In this document: positions 1 through 10,394 of the stretch, in pieces
Position numbering within the stretch: the stretch's first letter is position 1
Layout: every line of letters begins with the position of its first letter
NCBI GenBank assembly: GCA_022747635.1
Contig: JAKTNV010000023.1
Location: 4,217,348-4,281,347 of the forward strand
Length of the DNA: 64,000 nucleotides
Direction of reading: 5' to 3'
Source of the DNA: Hetaerina americana
Lineage: Eukaryota > Arthropoda > Insecta > Odonata > Calopterygidae
The notes under the pieces: model-generated
The model's database searches: none
What the model saw: the letters and a program-made list of their open reading frames with translations, nothing else
Told to the model about the DNA's origin: nothing
Translations under genes and position numbers: made by a program

Positions 1-231
1 TGTAACAGTGCAACCCCCAAAAAGCTCACAGGCCTTGTACTTATGGGAAGGATGGATCGAATAGTTCGCCTCTCCGCCTTCACGACGGTTCGTCCCCTGA
101 CACAACCCTTGCATGCGGAGTGTCCTTCCCCGGTATAGTAAATCCTCACTTCTACGGAAAGCATGATGTCGAATGGCAAGTCTCTCCCAGTAAGTCGTAT
201 TAATATAAGGCTAACTTCTGATAGAAACATA
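1..231. other. Unassigned left flank
   Basis: No convincing reading frame, repeat or RNA gene is visible here. The segment sits just before a minisatellite and upstream of a decayed Polinton. I looked for a matching inverted copy near 14-17 kb that would mark the Polinton terminus and did not see one. Confidence 0.5.
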
Positions 232-960
232 GAGGAAGCAGTGAAATAAACACCTACCGAAACAGGGAATGCTATTTCCTGGAAGCGGTAGCGGTGAAAT
301 TAACACGTACCGAAACAGGAAATTCTATTTCCTGTAAGTGTTAGTGGTGAAATAAATACAAACCGTTGTGGAAATGCTATTTCCTGGAAGTGGTGGCGGT
401 TAAATAAACACGTACTGAAACAGCAAATGCTATTTCCTGGAAGTGGTAGTGGTGAAATAACCACGCATCAAAACAGGAAATGCTATTTCCTGGAAGTGGC
501 AGCGGTGAAATAAATACGTACTGGAAAAGGAAATGCTACTTCCTGGAAGTGGTAGCGGTTAAATAAATACGTACCGGAAGAGGAAATGCTACTTCCTGGA
601 AGTGGTAGCGGTTAAATTAACACAAACCGAAACAGCAAATGCTATTTCCTGGAAGTGGTAGTGGTGAAATAAACATGTTCCAAAACAGGAAATACTATTT
701 CCTGGAAGTGGTAGCGGTGAAATAAATACGTACCGAAACAGGAAATGCTACTTCCTGAAAGTAACCGTAGGAGAAAAAACAGGAAACGCAATTTCCTCGT
801 CTGAAAAAAACAGGAAAGCCCATCCCATTTCCTGGAAAAAAAACGAAAAACAGGAAACACTATTTCCTCGTCTGAAAAAACAGGAAATGCTAGTTCCTTG
901 AAGTATACGTCAAAGAAAAAACCGAAAACGCCATTTCCTCGTCCGAAAAATAACAGGAGG
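232..960. repeat. 53-bp minisatellite with a hairpin in each unit
   Basis: About ten units recur every 53 bp between about 232 and 760; successive 'tatttcct' or 'tacttcct' cores start near 273, 326, 378, 431, 484, 537 and 590. Many units contain the inverted repeat AGGAAATGCTATTTCCT, so each could form a short hairpin. From about 765 to 960 the array continues as shorter, A-rich units that keep 'acaggaaa...tttcctcgt'. It lies directly left of the Polinton polymerase remnant and could be a subterminal array of that element (inference). No coding role is likely. Confidence 0.9.
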
Positions 961-3079
961 TTTTAAAGAGGGGGGAGGGGGATTTCGCGTATACATAATC
1001 GTCGGTGGAGAATGTTTAGCACATTACCACAGGAACGTGCTGAACTGACGACGCACTCTCTGGTTTGTCTACCGCCATCGCAATTGAAACCGTAAGTATG
1101 TTCCCTTTTAATTAATTATAATCCTTTATACTAACCCATTCATCTTATTATTGGAAACTTGTCTTTTTCCTTTTCTTAAAGACACCAAATATTAAGAAAT
1201 CGATGCTGCACCAGGAAAAGACGTGCGAACATCATAAACGGGACGGTTTACGTTCGTGGAGATCAGATCGGAGAGGGAGGACCCACTATCCTGGAGGTGG
1301 AGTCTAAAGTTCACAACCGCCTGAAAACCTACTAGGTGAGTGGTGGGGAAAGCCGTACAGACTTAGTTACTTTTTTGGGTAGGATAAAAAACGCGCAGAA
1401 TGAAAAAATCCATGATAGTTTGGAAAACACAGCCGTAAAAATCAATATTTTGGTAAAGGCTGAATTTCAAAAAGGAACGGTTGAATTGGAGGAACAGGAT
1501 AGGTGTTTTAAGACGAAAAGCGAGCGGATAATGTGGATGAGACTTTGGACGTATTATTTGCTAAAATTTTGAAGGAAAAATCTGAGAGCTCTGCAAAAGG
1601 ATCGGGCTGGTCCCTTAGAGAAATTTTATGATTGGAACTGAGGATCAATCGCTATCGACCACTTAGAGGATCGTCCTATATAGAGCTACCAACTGAAATC
1701 GCGCGAACGCACAGCGTGATAAATGTACGAAAAAACGATGATTTCTGTTTTAAATACGCCATTTGGGCGAGAAACATCGAGATATATCCACATCGAGTTT
1801 CTAAATACGATATCATAAACGTTTCGTACCGGTTACGATTGGGGTTCTTTCAGTTACCCGGTGGAAATTTCCAAAATTGAAACATTTGAGCGTAAAAATA
1901 ATATCTCTAATAATGTTTTTGGTTTAGATGAAAAGAATAACGAGTACTCTATCAAAATTGTCAATAAGAAGCTCAAGGATCACCGTGAACTTCTCTACCT
2001 AGTTGAAGGAAAGAAGTCACATTACTGTTGCATCAAAAACTTAAATAAATTGGTAACTAGTCAGAGGAGTAAACATAAATCCAAATTATATTTTTATTAA
2101 AATTAAAATAATAAATTATAAGCAGGGCTGCTAGAGATTCGCAAACCAAGGTTATTGTTCCCGAAGGTAATGACGTTTATTTGAAAGTCAAAAATCTTTC
2201 ACACACAGTTCGACTTCCATAAGTTGCATATGCAGACTTTGAGTGCATAATACCCAAAATCGCAGGTTGTTGTCCTAAGGACGAGCATTCGTACACTGAA
2301 GCACGTCAGCAGCACGAAGTGATGTCTTTCTGCCTTCTTTTGGTGGCAAGATCAGGAGAGGTATTCCAGCCTATTTTATACAGGGGTAGAAATGCAGTAC
2401 TAGTTTTCCTCAAAAAACTTAAAGAAATGTAACTTTTTGTGCGAGGTCTGTATAAAAACACTAAACCGATGCATGCATTGACTGATGAGAAAATTTTCGC
2501 ATTCAACCAAGCCTCTCTTGGTCACATCTGCGGCTTTGAGTTCGGTGAGGATCGTGTGAGGGACCACGATCACCTTTCAGGGAGCTGCTCACACGCTATC
2601 CAATCTTAATTACAAAGTCCCCTACTTTCTTCCGGTCTTTATTCACAATCTATTAAACTATGACGCTCACATCATTACCCCACACTTAGGATCTGATGAC
2701 ACGAGGATCACTTGCATCCCGAACAACGAGGAAAAGTATATTTCCTTCTCAAAATATGTATATTCCTACTTTTCTTACCGCTTCGTGAACAGCTTTAGAT
2801 TTATATCAACTTCTCTTCCTAAATTGGTAGACACTCTCCCTAAGGAAGCATTCAATAAGCATCCCACATTTTTGGAGATAAAGTTCATCTTGTCACGCGT
2901 AAGGGTGTTTTTCCATTTGAATACGTAAATTCTTGGGAAAAATTGAATGATATTAGTCTACCTTCCATTGAAAATGCTTTAGTACGCTGAGGGGAGATAC
3001 CATTACAAGAGAGGATTATGAATTTGCTAACAAAGTATGGGTCGAATTCGATTGTAACACTTAGGGTCAATATTCAGAT

Positions 3080-3809
3080 CTTTCAATGAAATTAAGAATA
3101 CAAAGTAACTTTCCACTGTCCTTTATTAGCGTACAACCGGACGTACGCAAATGTATGCAAAACAAAAGTGGTGTGTATAAGTTAACTTGTGGGGATTGTG
3201 GTGCTATATATATAGGTCAAACGGGGAGGTCATAAAAGACACGGGCGGAGGAATATAAACGCTGTTTTAGAACTTGTGACCTCAAACAACAACACTTCGC
3301 TAAACATCTATGGAAAGAAAACCATGGGAGTGATTTCAACCCAGAACTGTTACACAAGAGTGAAAAAGGAATGAGGATGGACAAGTGGGAAGAACTTGAA
3401 ATCAGATAGAACTTGAAAACGGGTCATGTGGTTAATGATTTATTGTTTGAATGCCTCTCCCCAATCCTGGAAGTACCCCTTTCCCTCAAAGATAGACCCG
3501 AAAAACCCCCCTATCCCACCCCGCCCCACCCCACTCTAAACACCCCCACCAAACACCTGTCCTGACACTTAACACCCCTCTTCCCCCTTCCCATCAACGC
3601 CAATCGCAACTCCATTTTCTTTCACCTCCTTCTCTCCCCCCTCTCTCACCCACCTCTCCTCTCCTTCATGATTGGTATATAAGTGAACTGTGACTGATGA
3701 TGCTTGAGTGTTGAAACCGGTTGTACGCTAATAAAGGACAGTGGAAAATTACTTTGTATTCTTAATTTCATCAAAATGAATTTCCACAAGGTTGAGCCAG
3801 GAACAATCG
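3080..3809 (+). mobile_element. Truncated Penelope-like element inside polB
   Basis: The insert is bounded by the direct repeat AATATTCAGAT (3069-3079 and 3810-3820), which reads as a target-site duplication in the polymerase gene. Inside it, two 55-bp inverted repeats (3086-3140 and 3717-3771) match with one visible mismatch. Between them is a fragment of a GIY-YIG endonuclease of Penelope-like retroelement type. The reverse transcriptase is missing, as expected for 5' truncation. The inverted arrangement of terminal repeats fits known Penelope-like structures. The 38 bp after the right repeat (3772-3809) are unexplained insert sequence. Confidence 0.8.
3171..3480 (+). pseudogene. GIY-YIG endonuclease domain of Penelope-like element, truncated
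   Basis: The frame reads YKLTCGDCGAIYIGQTGRS, the opening of a GIY-YIG nuclease fold (here AIY and YIG), with the Cys pair typical of Penelope-like elements. It continues through TRAEEYKRCF, a KHLWKENHG block (the His/Asn region), KGMRMDKWEELEI with the conserved Glu, and NDLLFECLSPIL. In-frame stops occur after the first block and after ELEIR. The domain would nick target DNA for retrotransposition. The reverse transcriptase normally upstream is absent. A pyrimidine-rich stretch of about 200 bp (3470-3665) follows before the right inverted repeat. Confidence 0.82.
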
Positions 3810-5380
3810 AATATTCAGATATTTATTTATAATCGGACGTACTTCTTTTAGCCGACAGTTCATGCTTGCTTACTTATGGTTTAGACCCTGCTTTGACCTT
3901 AACCATACCAGGACTTTCCCTCGACGCTATGCTTAAGCACAGGGCAAATACGCTCGAACTTTTGACCGACTGTGATATGATCCACATGTTTGAAATGGGT
4001 ATTCGCGGAGGAATCAGTCAATGTGTGAAGCCATATGTGGAGGCTAACAACACGTACATGGAAGGCCATGACTCGAAAAAAGAGTCTATTTATTTAGCAT
4101 ACGTAGATAAAAATAATTTGTATGGTTTTGAATTATCACAATGTCTCCCGACGGGAGGATTCAAATGGATAGAGCATGTTCATGTGATGACGATCCCAGA
4201 CGATTCACCTAAGGGTTACATTTGTGAAGTGGATTTAGAATGCCCGATGAAGCTGCACTATTTTCACTCAGACTTACCTTTCTGCAGCGAAAAAAAGTCC
4301 CTTCATGGAGGAGACATTCTAAATTATTGACTACTCTGGATGATAGGGAGCGTTCCGTCATCCATTACAGAGCACTAAAATAAGCCATAGCAGCAGGTCT
4401 CAAATTGAAAAAGATCCATAGAATAATCGAGTTTGATCAGTCTCCATGGATGAAGTCATAATTCGACCTCAATTCGTAGAAACGGAAATTAGCAAAGTTC
4501 TATTTTGATCGGGAAATGTATAAGCTAATAAACAGTGCTGTCTTTGGTAAGACTCTGGAGAATGTACGTAATAGAATCAATATCGAACTCATCAATTGCG
4601 AAAATAGATTAAATAAAAAGATTGTAGATCCTTATTTCTCGAACTATTTTCGCAGAGATACTCGTTGCTGTTCACAGCAGACAGTTCTATCAAAACAACA
4701 AGCCTTTGTACATTGATCAAGCGTTTTAGACATTTCAAATATTTTAATGTATGACTTCTTCTATGGACATAAAAAGAAGGTTATAACATTCCTGTATATG
4801 GATACGGATAGCTTCATTCTGAAAATGCGTGAAGATTTCTTTGAGGATGTAAAAAAGAACAGCTCCTTATATGATACCACAAATTATCCAACTAACCACC
4901 CTTGCCATTCGGAAACTAATGCTATAGTAATAGGTAAGATAAAAGATTAATGTGGAGGAAAAATCATGACCCAATTTATAGGATTGCGAAGCAAGCTTTA
5001 CTCCTGCCACGTGCAAGGTGGAGGTGTAGGTAAACGCGCAAAAGGTGTGACAAAAGTCACGATTGATAAAACGATAGCATTTGATGACTATGTTACCAGT
5101 TTGCGTGAAAAACTCTCACCTTTAGGAATATGACTCTAATTCGATCACAGAATCATCAGTTGCGCACGATGGAGATGAATAGAATTGCTTTGAGCTCAAA
5201 GGATGACAAACGTTACATCTGTGAAAATGGAATAAACACCTTAGCGTGGGGTCATTACAAACTGAGGAAAAGAATGCATGATGAAGAATTTTCCTCTATG
5301 AGAAAAATAAGTTATTTGAAATCCTAGAAAATTAGCCAGTTGAAATTTATTTTTTTTGCGGCTTGAGCACTAAAGAGAGG

Positions 5381-6876
5381 TAGGTTGTCGATACTCTTTG
5401 CTACGACTTTGTTTTTCACCTCAATCAGGGGTGATGAAGACTTATGTATGGCTAATTTTTTAAAACAATATGGCTACCTTTACAAAAGCGATAATGAAAT
5501 TGCAATATATCAGATAATAGGTTTAGAATATCACTCAGGCAATTCCAGCAATATTATAAATTGAAAGCGAATGGGATTTTGAATGAGAAAACATTGAATT
5601 TCACGAAAATTCCAAGATGTGTTGTGCAGGATGATACCAGTTTTGCCGTTTATCACCACCAGTGGGATGAACAGCAAATTGCCTGACACTATCCAATGGC
5701 GAGTGATGTACATGTGCAGTTGGTCGAAGCAGCCTTAAATGCGTGGAGCGAGCACACTAATTTAGTATTCAGACAGGATATTAATAATCCGGATATAATA
5801 ATGATTAATACTCGGGACAAGCATAGGTATTATGCTATATCTGGTGTATGTCCTTCTCCTCTAGGTGGACCGGGAGAGGTCCTAGCTCATGCAGAGTTCC
5901 CAGCTCCTGAAAATCATCCCTTAGAGATTCATATCGATATAAAGGAAGATTGGTATTTGAGTTAAGATGAGAACCACTCACATAAATTATCGAATTTATT
6001 CAGGGATATACTTCACGAGATTGGACATACTCTCGGCATATCACATTCAAGAGATAGTCGAGCTGTCATGTTTTCACTTTACTCACACGATGGTCAATTT
6101 GCGTTGCCAGAAGATTATATTCTCGCCTTACAATGCTAATATGGTATACCTGAGAAATCTTCACAGAAAAATAGAGAGAATAAAGGGGAAGAGGAAGAGG
6201 AAGAAGTAGGGGACCCGCAGAAAAAGCACTTGATTTCTCCGTGCAACAAAAAATATTTTATTAATTTTCTCATTGTTGAGCTGGTTTTTTTTATTTAGCG
6301 GGAAATTATTTCGGATGATCGATTTAAAGAATAGCAGTACGTCATCATTAAAATCGAGGCTTATCACGGATTGGATCCCTTTCTCCCCATGGAACTTGAA
6401 AACAAATGATGCGATTTATCGCAGACCTGGAGAAATCGCAATTTTTATAGGGAATCGAATATATATGATCAATTATTGAAGTTTGGCACCCATCCGAGGA
6501 TATCCTAAGAGGATCAAGGAAGTTCGTCTCCCTCGCAATGCAATTATTCAGTCAGCAATAAACACGTAATAGAACTTACATTTTTTACGGTGACGTTTTC
6601 GTTGTTGAGATGGATGAATGCAGGTTCGAGCCGAAGGAACATAAATATCCAAGTACCAAGTTTCCTCCCATTCCCGCGAATATTAATGCAGCTTACAGAT
6701 ACACAAACTTTGTCAAAGGGGAAAATTATTATGAATACAGTGAATCCAATAACACTTTATTAAGAGCTGGTCCGATGAGTCTATCGCTCTTCGGAATTCA
6801 TTGCTCGAATGCATCCATTCTATCGAATGTAGCAGATGAATTAAAAGGAGGAACTTCCAGGCAGGATAATATGTAA
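5381..6876 (+). pseudogene. Secreted matrix metalloproteinase-like protein carried by the Polinton
   Basis: Zinc endopeptidases of this family cleave extracellular matrix and basement membrane. The whole family architecture is visible without introns. A hydrophobic signal-peptide-like stretch (LSILFATTLFFTSIRG) lies at 5384-5432. A peptidoglycan-binding-like prodomain follows at about 5440-5600, ending in a degraded cysteine switch, IPRCVVQD, near 5609-5632. The catalytic domain runs from NAWSEHTNLVF (from about 5735) to the zinc site HEIGHTLGISH (6014-6046), followed by the Met-turn region AVMFSLYSHD. Hemopexin-like repeats include AIFIGNRIYMINY, GYPKRIKEV and INAAYRYTNF (about 6420-6860), with a terminal Cys in HCSNAS. 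At least four frameshifts or stops break it, and the initiator codon is lost. It sits between polB and the packaging ATPase on the same strand, so it looks like a captured cargo gene rather than a host exon. Confidence 0.87.
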
Positions 6877-6914
6877 GATACGTATAAACTCAGCTGAAAG
6901 TTGGCTACATATTT

Positions 6915-7640
6915 AATTATGCCTGCCCCATTGATGTGGAAACACCCATTCACTTGCATTTGTTCTGGACCCTCCTGTTGCGGAAACACGACTTTATTTT
7001 TAAGATTCCTACAGAATATAAACGATTTAATCGATGGGAAAGTTAATAGTCCTGTGGTGTTGCAGTCCAAATAGTAGACCGAATGCGGAACTGGAAGGAG
7101 TAGTTTCAATATTAGGTTTCAACTTGCGAAATTCCACGCAAGATACCCACTCGCTATGTGATAGATGATTTAATGCATGACTATTATAACAAAGATGTCA
7201 GTGAGCTATTCACGCAAGGATCGCACCATTCTAACATCTCCGTAATACTTATAACACGAAACATTCTCTACCAGAGCCCTCGATCTGGAAACATTTCCCT
7301 AAACTTAAAATATATAAGTTTATAATATATGAGTTTTCAGAAATCCTCGAGATCGATCACAGTTCCGATACCTAGCGACACAGGTCTGCTCAGGAAATTC
7401 TGGTGAACCTCTGAGGGTTTATAAGGAGGTGACATCAAAGCCTTTCACTCATTTCGTTTTCGACTAATCGCAAGAGACGGACGACAGATTAAGATTTAGA
7501 ACTAACATAATTCCAGGGGAAACGTTGGATTTCACACCATCAGATACAGGAAACTATGAGAAAATTGAAACGCAACAGGCTTCTCATCGGGTTGTTAAAG
7601 ACTGCAGGTCCAAAAGTGCGAAGATCGATCATTAAATCTG
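6915..7640 (+). pseudogene. A32-like (FtsK/HerA) genome-packaging ATPase, broken
   Basis: In Polintons and related viruses this ATPase pumps DNA into the capsid. The Walker A region is at 6967-6993 and reads GPSCCGNTT, so the lysine of the usual GxxGxGKT loop is replaced by Asn. Walker B is VIDDLMHD at about 7158-7181. Downstream blocks ELFTQGSHHSNISVI and RNIFYQSP fit the sensor region, and DDRLRFRTNIIPG marks the C-terminal part (about 7470-7520). Several frame changes are present. It follows the metalloproteinase stop by about 40 bp. The start is not defined. Confidence 0.85.
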
Positions 7641-7878
7641 CAAGCGCGGATGGAATAAACGCAATTGGAAAGTGTTGTCTTAATACTTTGAACGGGAACC
7701 ATTAAATTTGCCCTTCTGTGAAGAGCAAGTTTTATCGCTGTAAAAATACGCTGAGAACTTTGAGTTGTCCCAAAGTATCAATAAAGAAAAAACGTAAAAT
7801 ATTGAAGCAAAAGGGAGGGTTTCTACCGGTACTTTAGGATCTCTTTTGAGCGGTTGGCTCGGTAGCCTGATAAGATGA
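7556..7878 (+). pseudogene. Small conserved basic Polinton/adintovirus protein
   Basis: It starts at ATG 7556 with MRKLKRNRLLIGLLKTAG and is rich in Lys and Arg. It has a Cys pair (KCCLNTLNGN), then a second basic block ending in KQKGGFLPVL and a hydrophobic tail ending GSLIR with stop at 7876-7878. A stop follows the NGNH block and the frame shifts near the end. Proteins with this layout (helical basic body, a GGFL motif, a short hydrophobic C-terminus) recur beside the packaging ATPase in Polintons and adintoviruses. Their role is not known to me; a virion-associated function is inferred. It overlaps the 3' end of the ATPase frame. Confidence 0.65.
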
Positions 7879-8380
7879 CCCTCAAACGAAAGTTACGAAT
7901 CGATCCTCAGACCTTGAAAAAGGAAAGAATGATGCGAGACGTTGGCAGTTTAGAAGAGAAAATGAAGAACGTTTTCTAACTAAAAAATGAGTGATTCTAA
8001 CAAATGGTATCACTACCGTAGGTTATAAGATGCATATTTAAATACCGTTAATGACGTGATCGAGCCCATTCCAGTATCGTACCAGCTGGAATGAGAAGAA
8101 GAAAGGAAGAGAGAGGGGAATAAGTTAAAAACAGATGGTAGAGCCTTTTTGAGCAAAGGACGAAATATTGAGAAATCATGGTCAACAGCTCCAAAACGAA
8201 GGGTAGAAAACATGGAGTTAGTCTTGGAAGACTTCGCAGAAGAAATCAAGGCAAGCGAGACAGCATCTCCCGCCAGATCAAGCAGAAAAAAACAACGCCA
8301 ATCAAACCAACTCAAGCTCTCAAAGATCGCTTAAGGAACGTAAGACCTGCAGGGTACGTTGAGTGGAAAACTCTAAATTA
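7879..8380 (+). other. Lys/Arg-rich remnant between small protein and integrase
   Basis: Two overlapping open frames (8149-8334 and 8178-8381) are strongly basic and contain runs such as SRKKQRQSN or KQKKTTPIK. The second runs to the integrase-proximal region and contains PAGYVEWKTLN. It may be a decayed nuclear or virion basic protein or upstream integrase-linked sequence. I do not recognise a family, and the frames are short enough to be partly accidental. Confidence 0.3.
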
Positions 8381-9418
8381 AGTTCTACATATTTTAACCC
8401 GGGGAATCCCTATACCTTTTCTACTGTCGACCAACTATGGAAGGGAGTCGAAAAGAAAATCAGCATAAGGCCCGTCAGCGAATGGCTGCAAGTTCAGGAA
8501 ACGTAAATGTTACATAGGCCTACGCGGAATAAATTTCCTAGTAATAGCTTTACTCCTACATATATAGATGAAACCTGGCAATGTGATCTTAACGACATGC
8601 GAAAGTTAAAAATGTACAATGAGGGGTATTCTCATCTCCTCACCGTCATTGACGTGTTTTCCAAATATGCATTGGCTGTTCCACTCAAGAACAAGTCCGC
8701 CAAGAACGTTATCAACGCATTTCGAGTAATTTTAAGCAAAGGAAACCTTTGAAAATTCAAAGCGATAAGATCACTGAATTTTCAAAAGAAAAGTTTTAAC
8801 GCTTCCTTTGTTATCATGGGATTAAGTTTTTTACCACCAATAATCTCTACGTAAATGCCGCTGCAGTAGAACGTTTCAATCGCACCCTTAAGGGACGTAT
8901 GTATAAATTTTTCACACAATTTAATACCTTGAATTATGCAAGCCTACCACAATTGTTGCAAGGATAAAACGACCGTATACATTCCAGCAAGGGTGTGACT
9001 CCATAAGAAATAAGTGAAAGAAACGCCTTCATGCTCGCGTGTCGTTTAACCTCGAAATATTTTTTTATAAAACAAGTTTTTCATTGGACATTCCGTTCGA
9101 ATATCAAAGGAAAGATTTCCTTTCGCAAACGGATACACGCAAAATATTACCATAGATGTTTTTAGAATTTGAAAAGTAGATAATACGCCAATTCCCACAT
9201 ACCGTTTACAGGATCTCAACGGAGAACGCATTGAAGGCTCGTTTTACGGAGAAGAGCTCGTTAAAACTTCGGCTGTGGTGAAAACACAATTTCATATTGA
9301 GAATATTTTAAAACGCATAGGAAAAGCCAGAAAGCTCGAATATTTAGTTAAATGGAAGGGGTATGGTAATGATTTCAAAACCTGGGTCTCAGCCTCAGAG
9401 TTACGAAGGTTAAAATGA
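8381..9418 (+). pseudogene. Retroviral-type DDE integrase with chromodomain (Polinton INT), broken
   Basis: It integrates the element's DNA. The N-terminal part includes FSTVDQLWKGVEKK (from about 8419). The catalytic core holds the first Asp in ETWQCDLNDM (about 8569-8598), then HLLTVIDVFSKYALAVP, the second Asp in KIQSDKITEF (about 8755-8782), and the Glu in AAAVERFNRTLKGRM (about 8860-8905), so the D,D,E triad is readable. The C-terminal part contains the chromodomain-like block EYLVKWKGYGNDFKTWV (about 9337-9390), ending in LRRLK and TGA at 9416-9418. Frameshifts are frequent between 8750 and 9240. Its stop overlaps the ATG of the next gene (ATGA at 9415-9418). Confidence 0.9.
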
Positions 9419-10386
9419 GTGACTTTTTCGTAACTTAGTTAAGGGATAGCTCTGGAAAGTTTTTTCCCACTAATATCATTGCACACCTTCGAACAAGTGT
9501 GCCTCAACGTATATCTGCGGGAGATGACTAGAAGGCAGGCCTCCCTGAAATTTATTTTCCGAAGCTTAAAATACCAATAGATCCTCCATCCGGGGGAAAA
9601 CCTGAAGTAGTAACTGAGATAGAGACTGATTCAGCTCCCTCCGCACCGTGCACAGATCCTCTACCTGTTCCCTCAAAGCCAGAATGTCCAGTCGTCGAGG
9701 TTCAAGTTTTAGAGGATGTAGTCATTCATTTGGAAGCTAAAACGTATCATTTGAGGCAATTGTTTAATGAACTTCATGATGCAATAATGTGCAATAGAGG
9801 GTGGGAATTCATCTTTCCGCCACACCTGTGGTTTCAAAATAAACGTTCTATCACATTCGAGAGTAAACCTTTCGTTAAATGCCCCTTATTAGAATGTCCC
9901 TACTCATACATAGATATCGTAGGGTTTGATGATATACCGGTATCATTAAAAAAATACACGCTAAGTGAACTACTGTCTACGATGAGACAATATACGGACG
10001 AGTACGGTAAGGAGGAATTTGACGTACAATTCATGAGGGCATTTACAGAAATGTCCGCTTCAAACAACATGAGAAGGCCAACTCGAAAACGAAAATTGTC
10101 GGAGGAGTCTGTTGAAGCCGATGAACCAGGGCGTTTGACGAGTGAAGTGTTTGTGTACCTAGACGTGATATCGCCACAATTCCTCGGGGATACGACGGCA
10201 AAATGTTTACGGGTCGTTGTGAGTGAGAAAGGAAATCATCAAATTTCCATTCATCGTATATGTCACTCGAAGAAAACGACTTTCACAATGGAAGTTAAAT
10301 TGATAAATAAGATGGGTAACCTTTATCCATTTACGGATAGTATAAAGCCATCGTCTGTCGTATTGCATTTTATTAGGAGATCTTAA
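9415..10386 (+). pseudogene. Polinton penton/minor-capsid-like protein
   Basis: It starts at ATG 9415 with MSDFFVT followed by an in-frame TAG; the start overlaps the integrase stop by four bases. The N-terminal block, with LPQRIS-like and AGLPEIYFPKL-like segments, resembles the opening of the Polinton protein proposed to be the minor (penton) capsid protein. From 9730 the frame is open for 218 codons to TAA at 10384-10386. It includes a basic linker (RRPTRKRKLSEE), the block VYLDVISPQFLGD, and a C-terminal VVLHFIRRS that fits the family's final beta strands. One or two early lesions break it. The family assignment is from recognised motif layout; the structural role is established only for homologues. 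Confidence 0.68.
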
Positions 10387-10394
10387 TGAAATTA

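Larger units (their letters stand above)
1336..5327 (+). pseudogene. Protein-primed family B DNA polymerase (Polinton pPolB), broken
   Basis: This would replicate the element by protein-primed DNA synthesis. Fragments in shifting frames match the DNA_pol_B_2 family in order: an N-terminal region (1336-2100, including a block reading PLRGSSYIELP), exonuclease motif I YADFEC (2230-2247), exonuclease motif II IHNLLNYDAH (2641-2670), polymerase motif A in AYVDKNNLYGFEL (about 4096-4135), motif B around KLINSAVFGKTLENV (4516-4575), motif C YMDTDSF (about 4795-4818) and a C-terminal block ending AWGHYKL (5130-5275). Many stops and frameshifts are present. A Penelope-like insertion at 3080-3809 splits it after the QYSD codons and is flanked by an 11-bp duplication. 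The true start is uncertain because the first preserved frame has no clear ATG. The next gene begins within about 60 bp, giving compact viral-style spacing. Confidence 0.92.

Noticed and set aside
232..760. CRISPR-like array
   Set aside because: The repeats are contiguous 53-bp units without unique spacers, in eukaryotic DNA; it is a minisatellite.
3694..3735. Functional hammerhead ribozyme call
   Set aside because: The core boxes fit, but the bases that should form stem I do not pair at the first position, so I list it only as a finding.
5381..6876. MMP as a host gene or host exon
   Set aside because: It is intron-free, lies between Polinton genes on the same strand and is decayed like them. 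Host origin of the ancestral gene is still likely.
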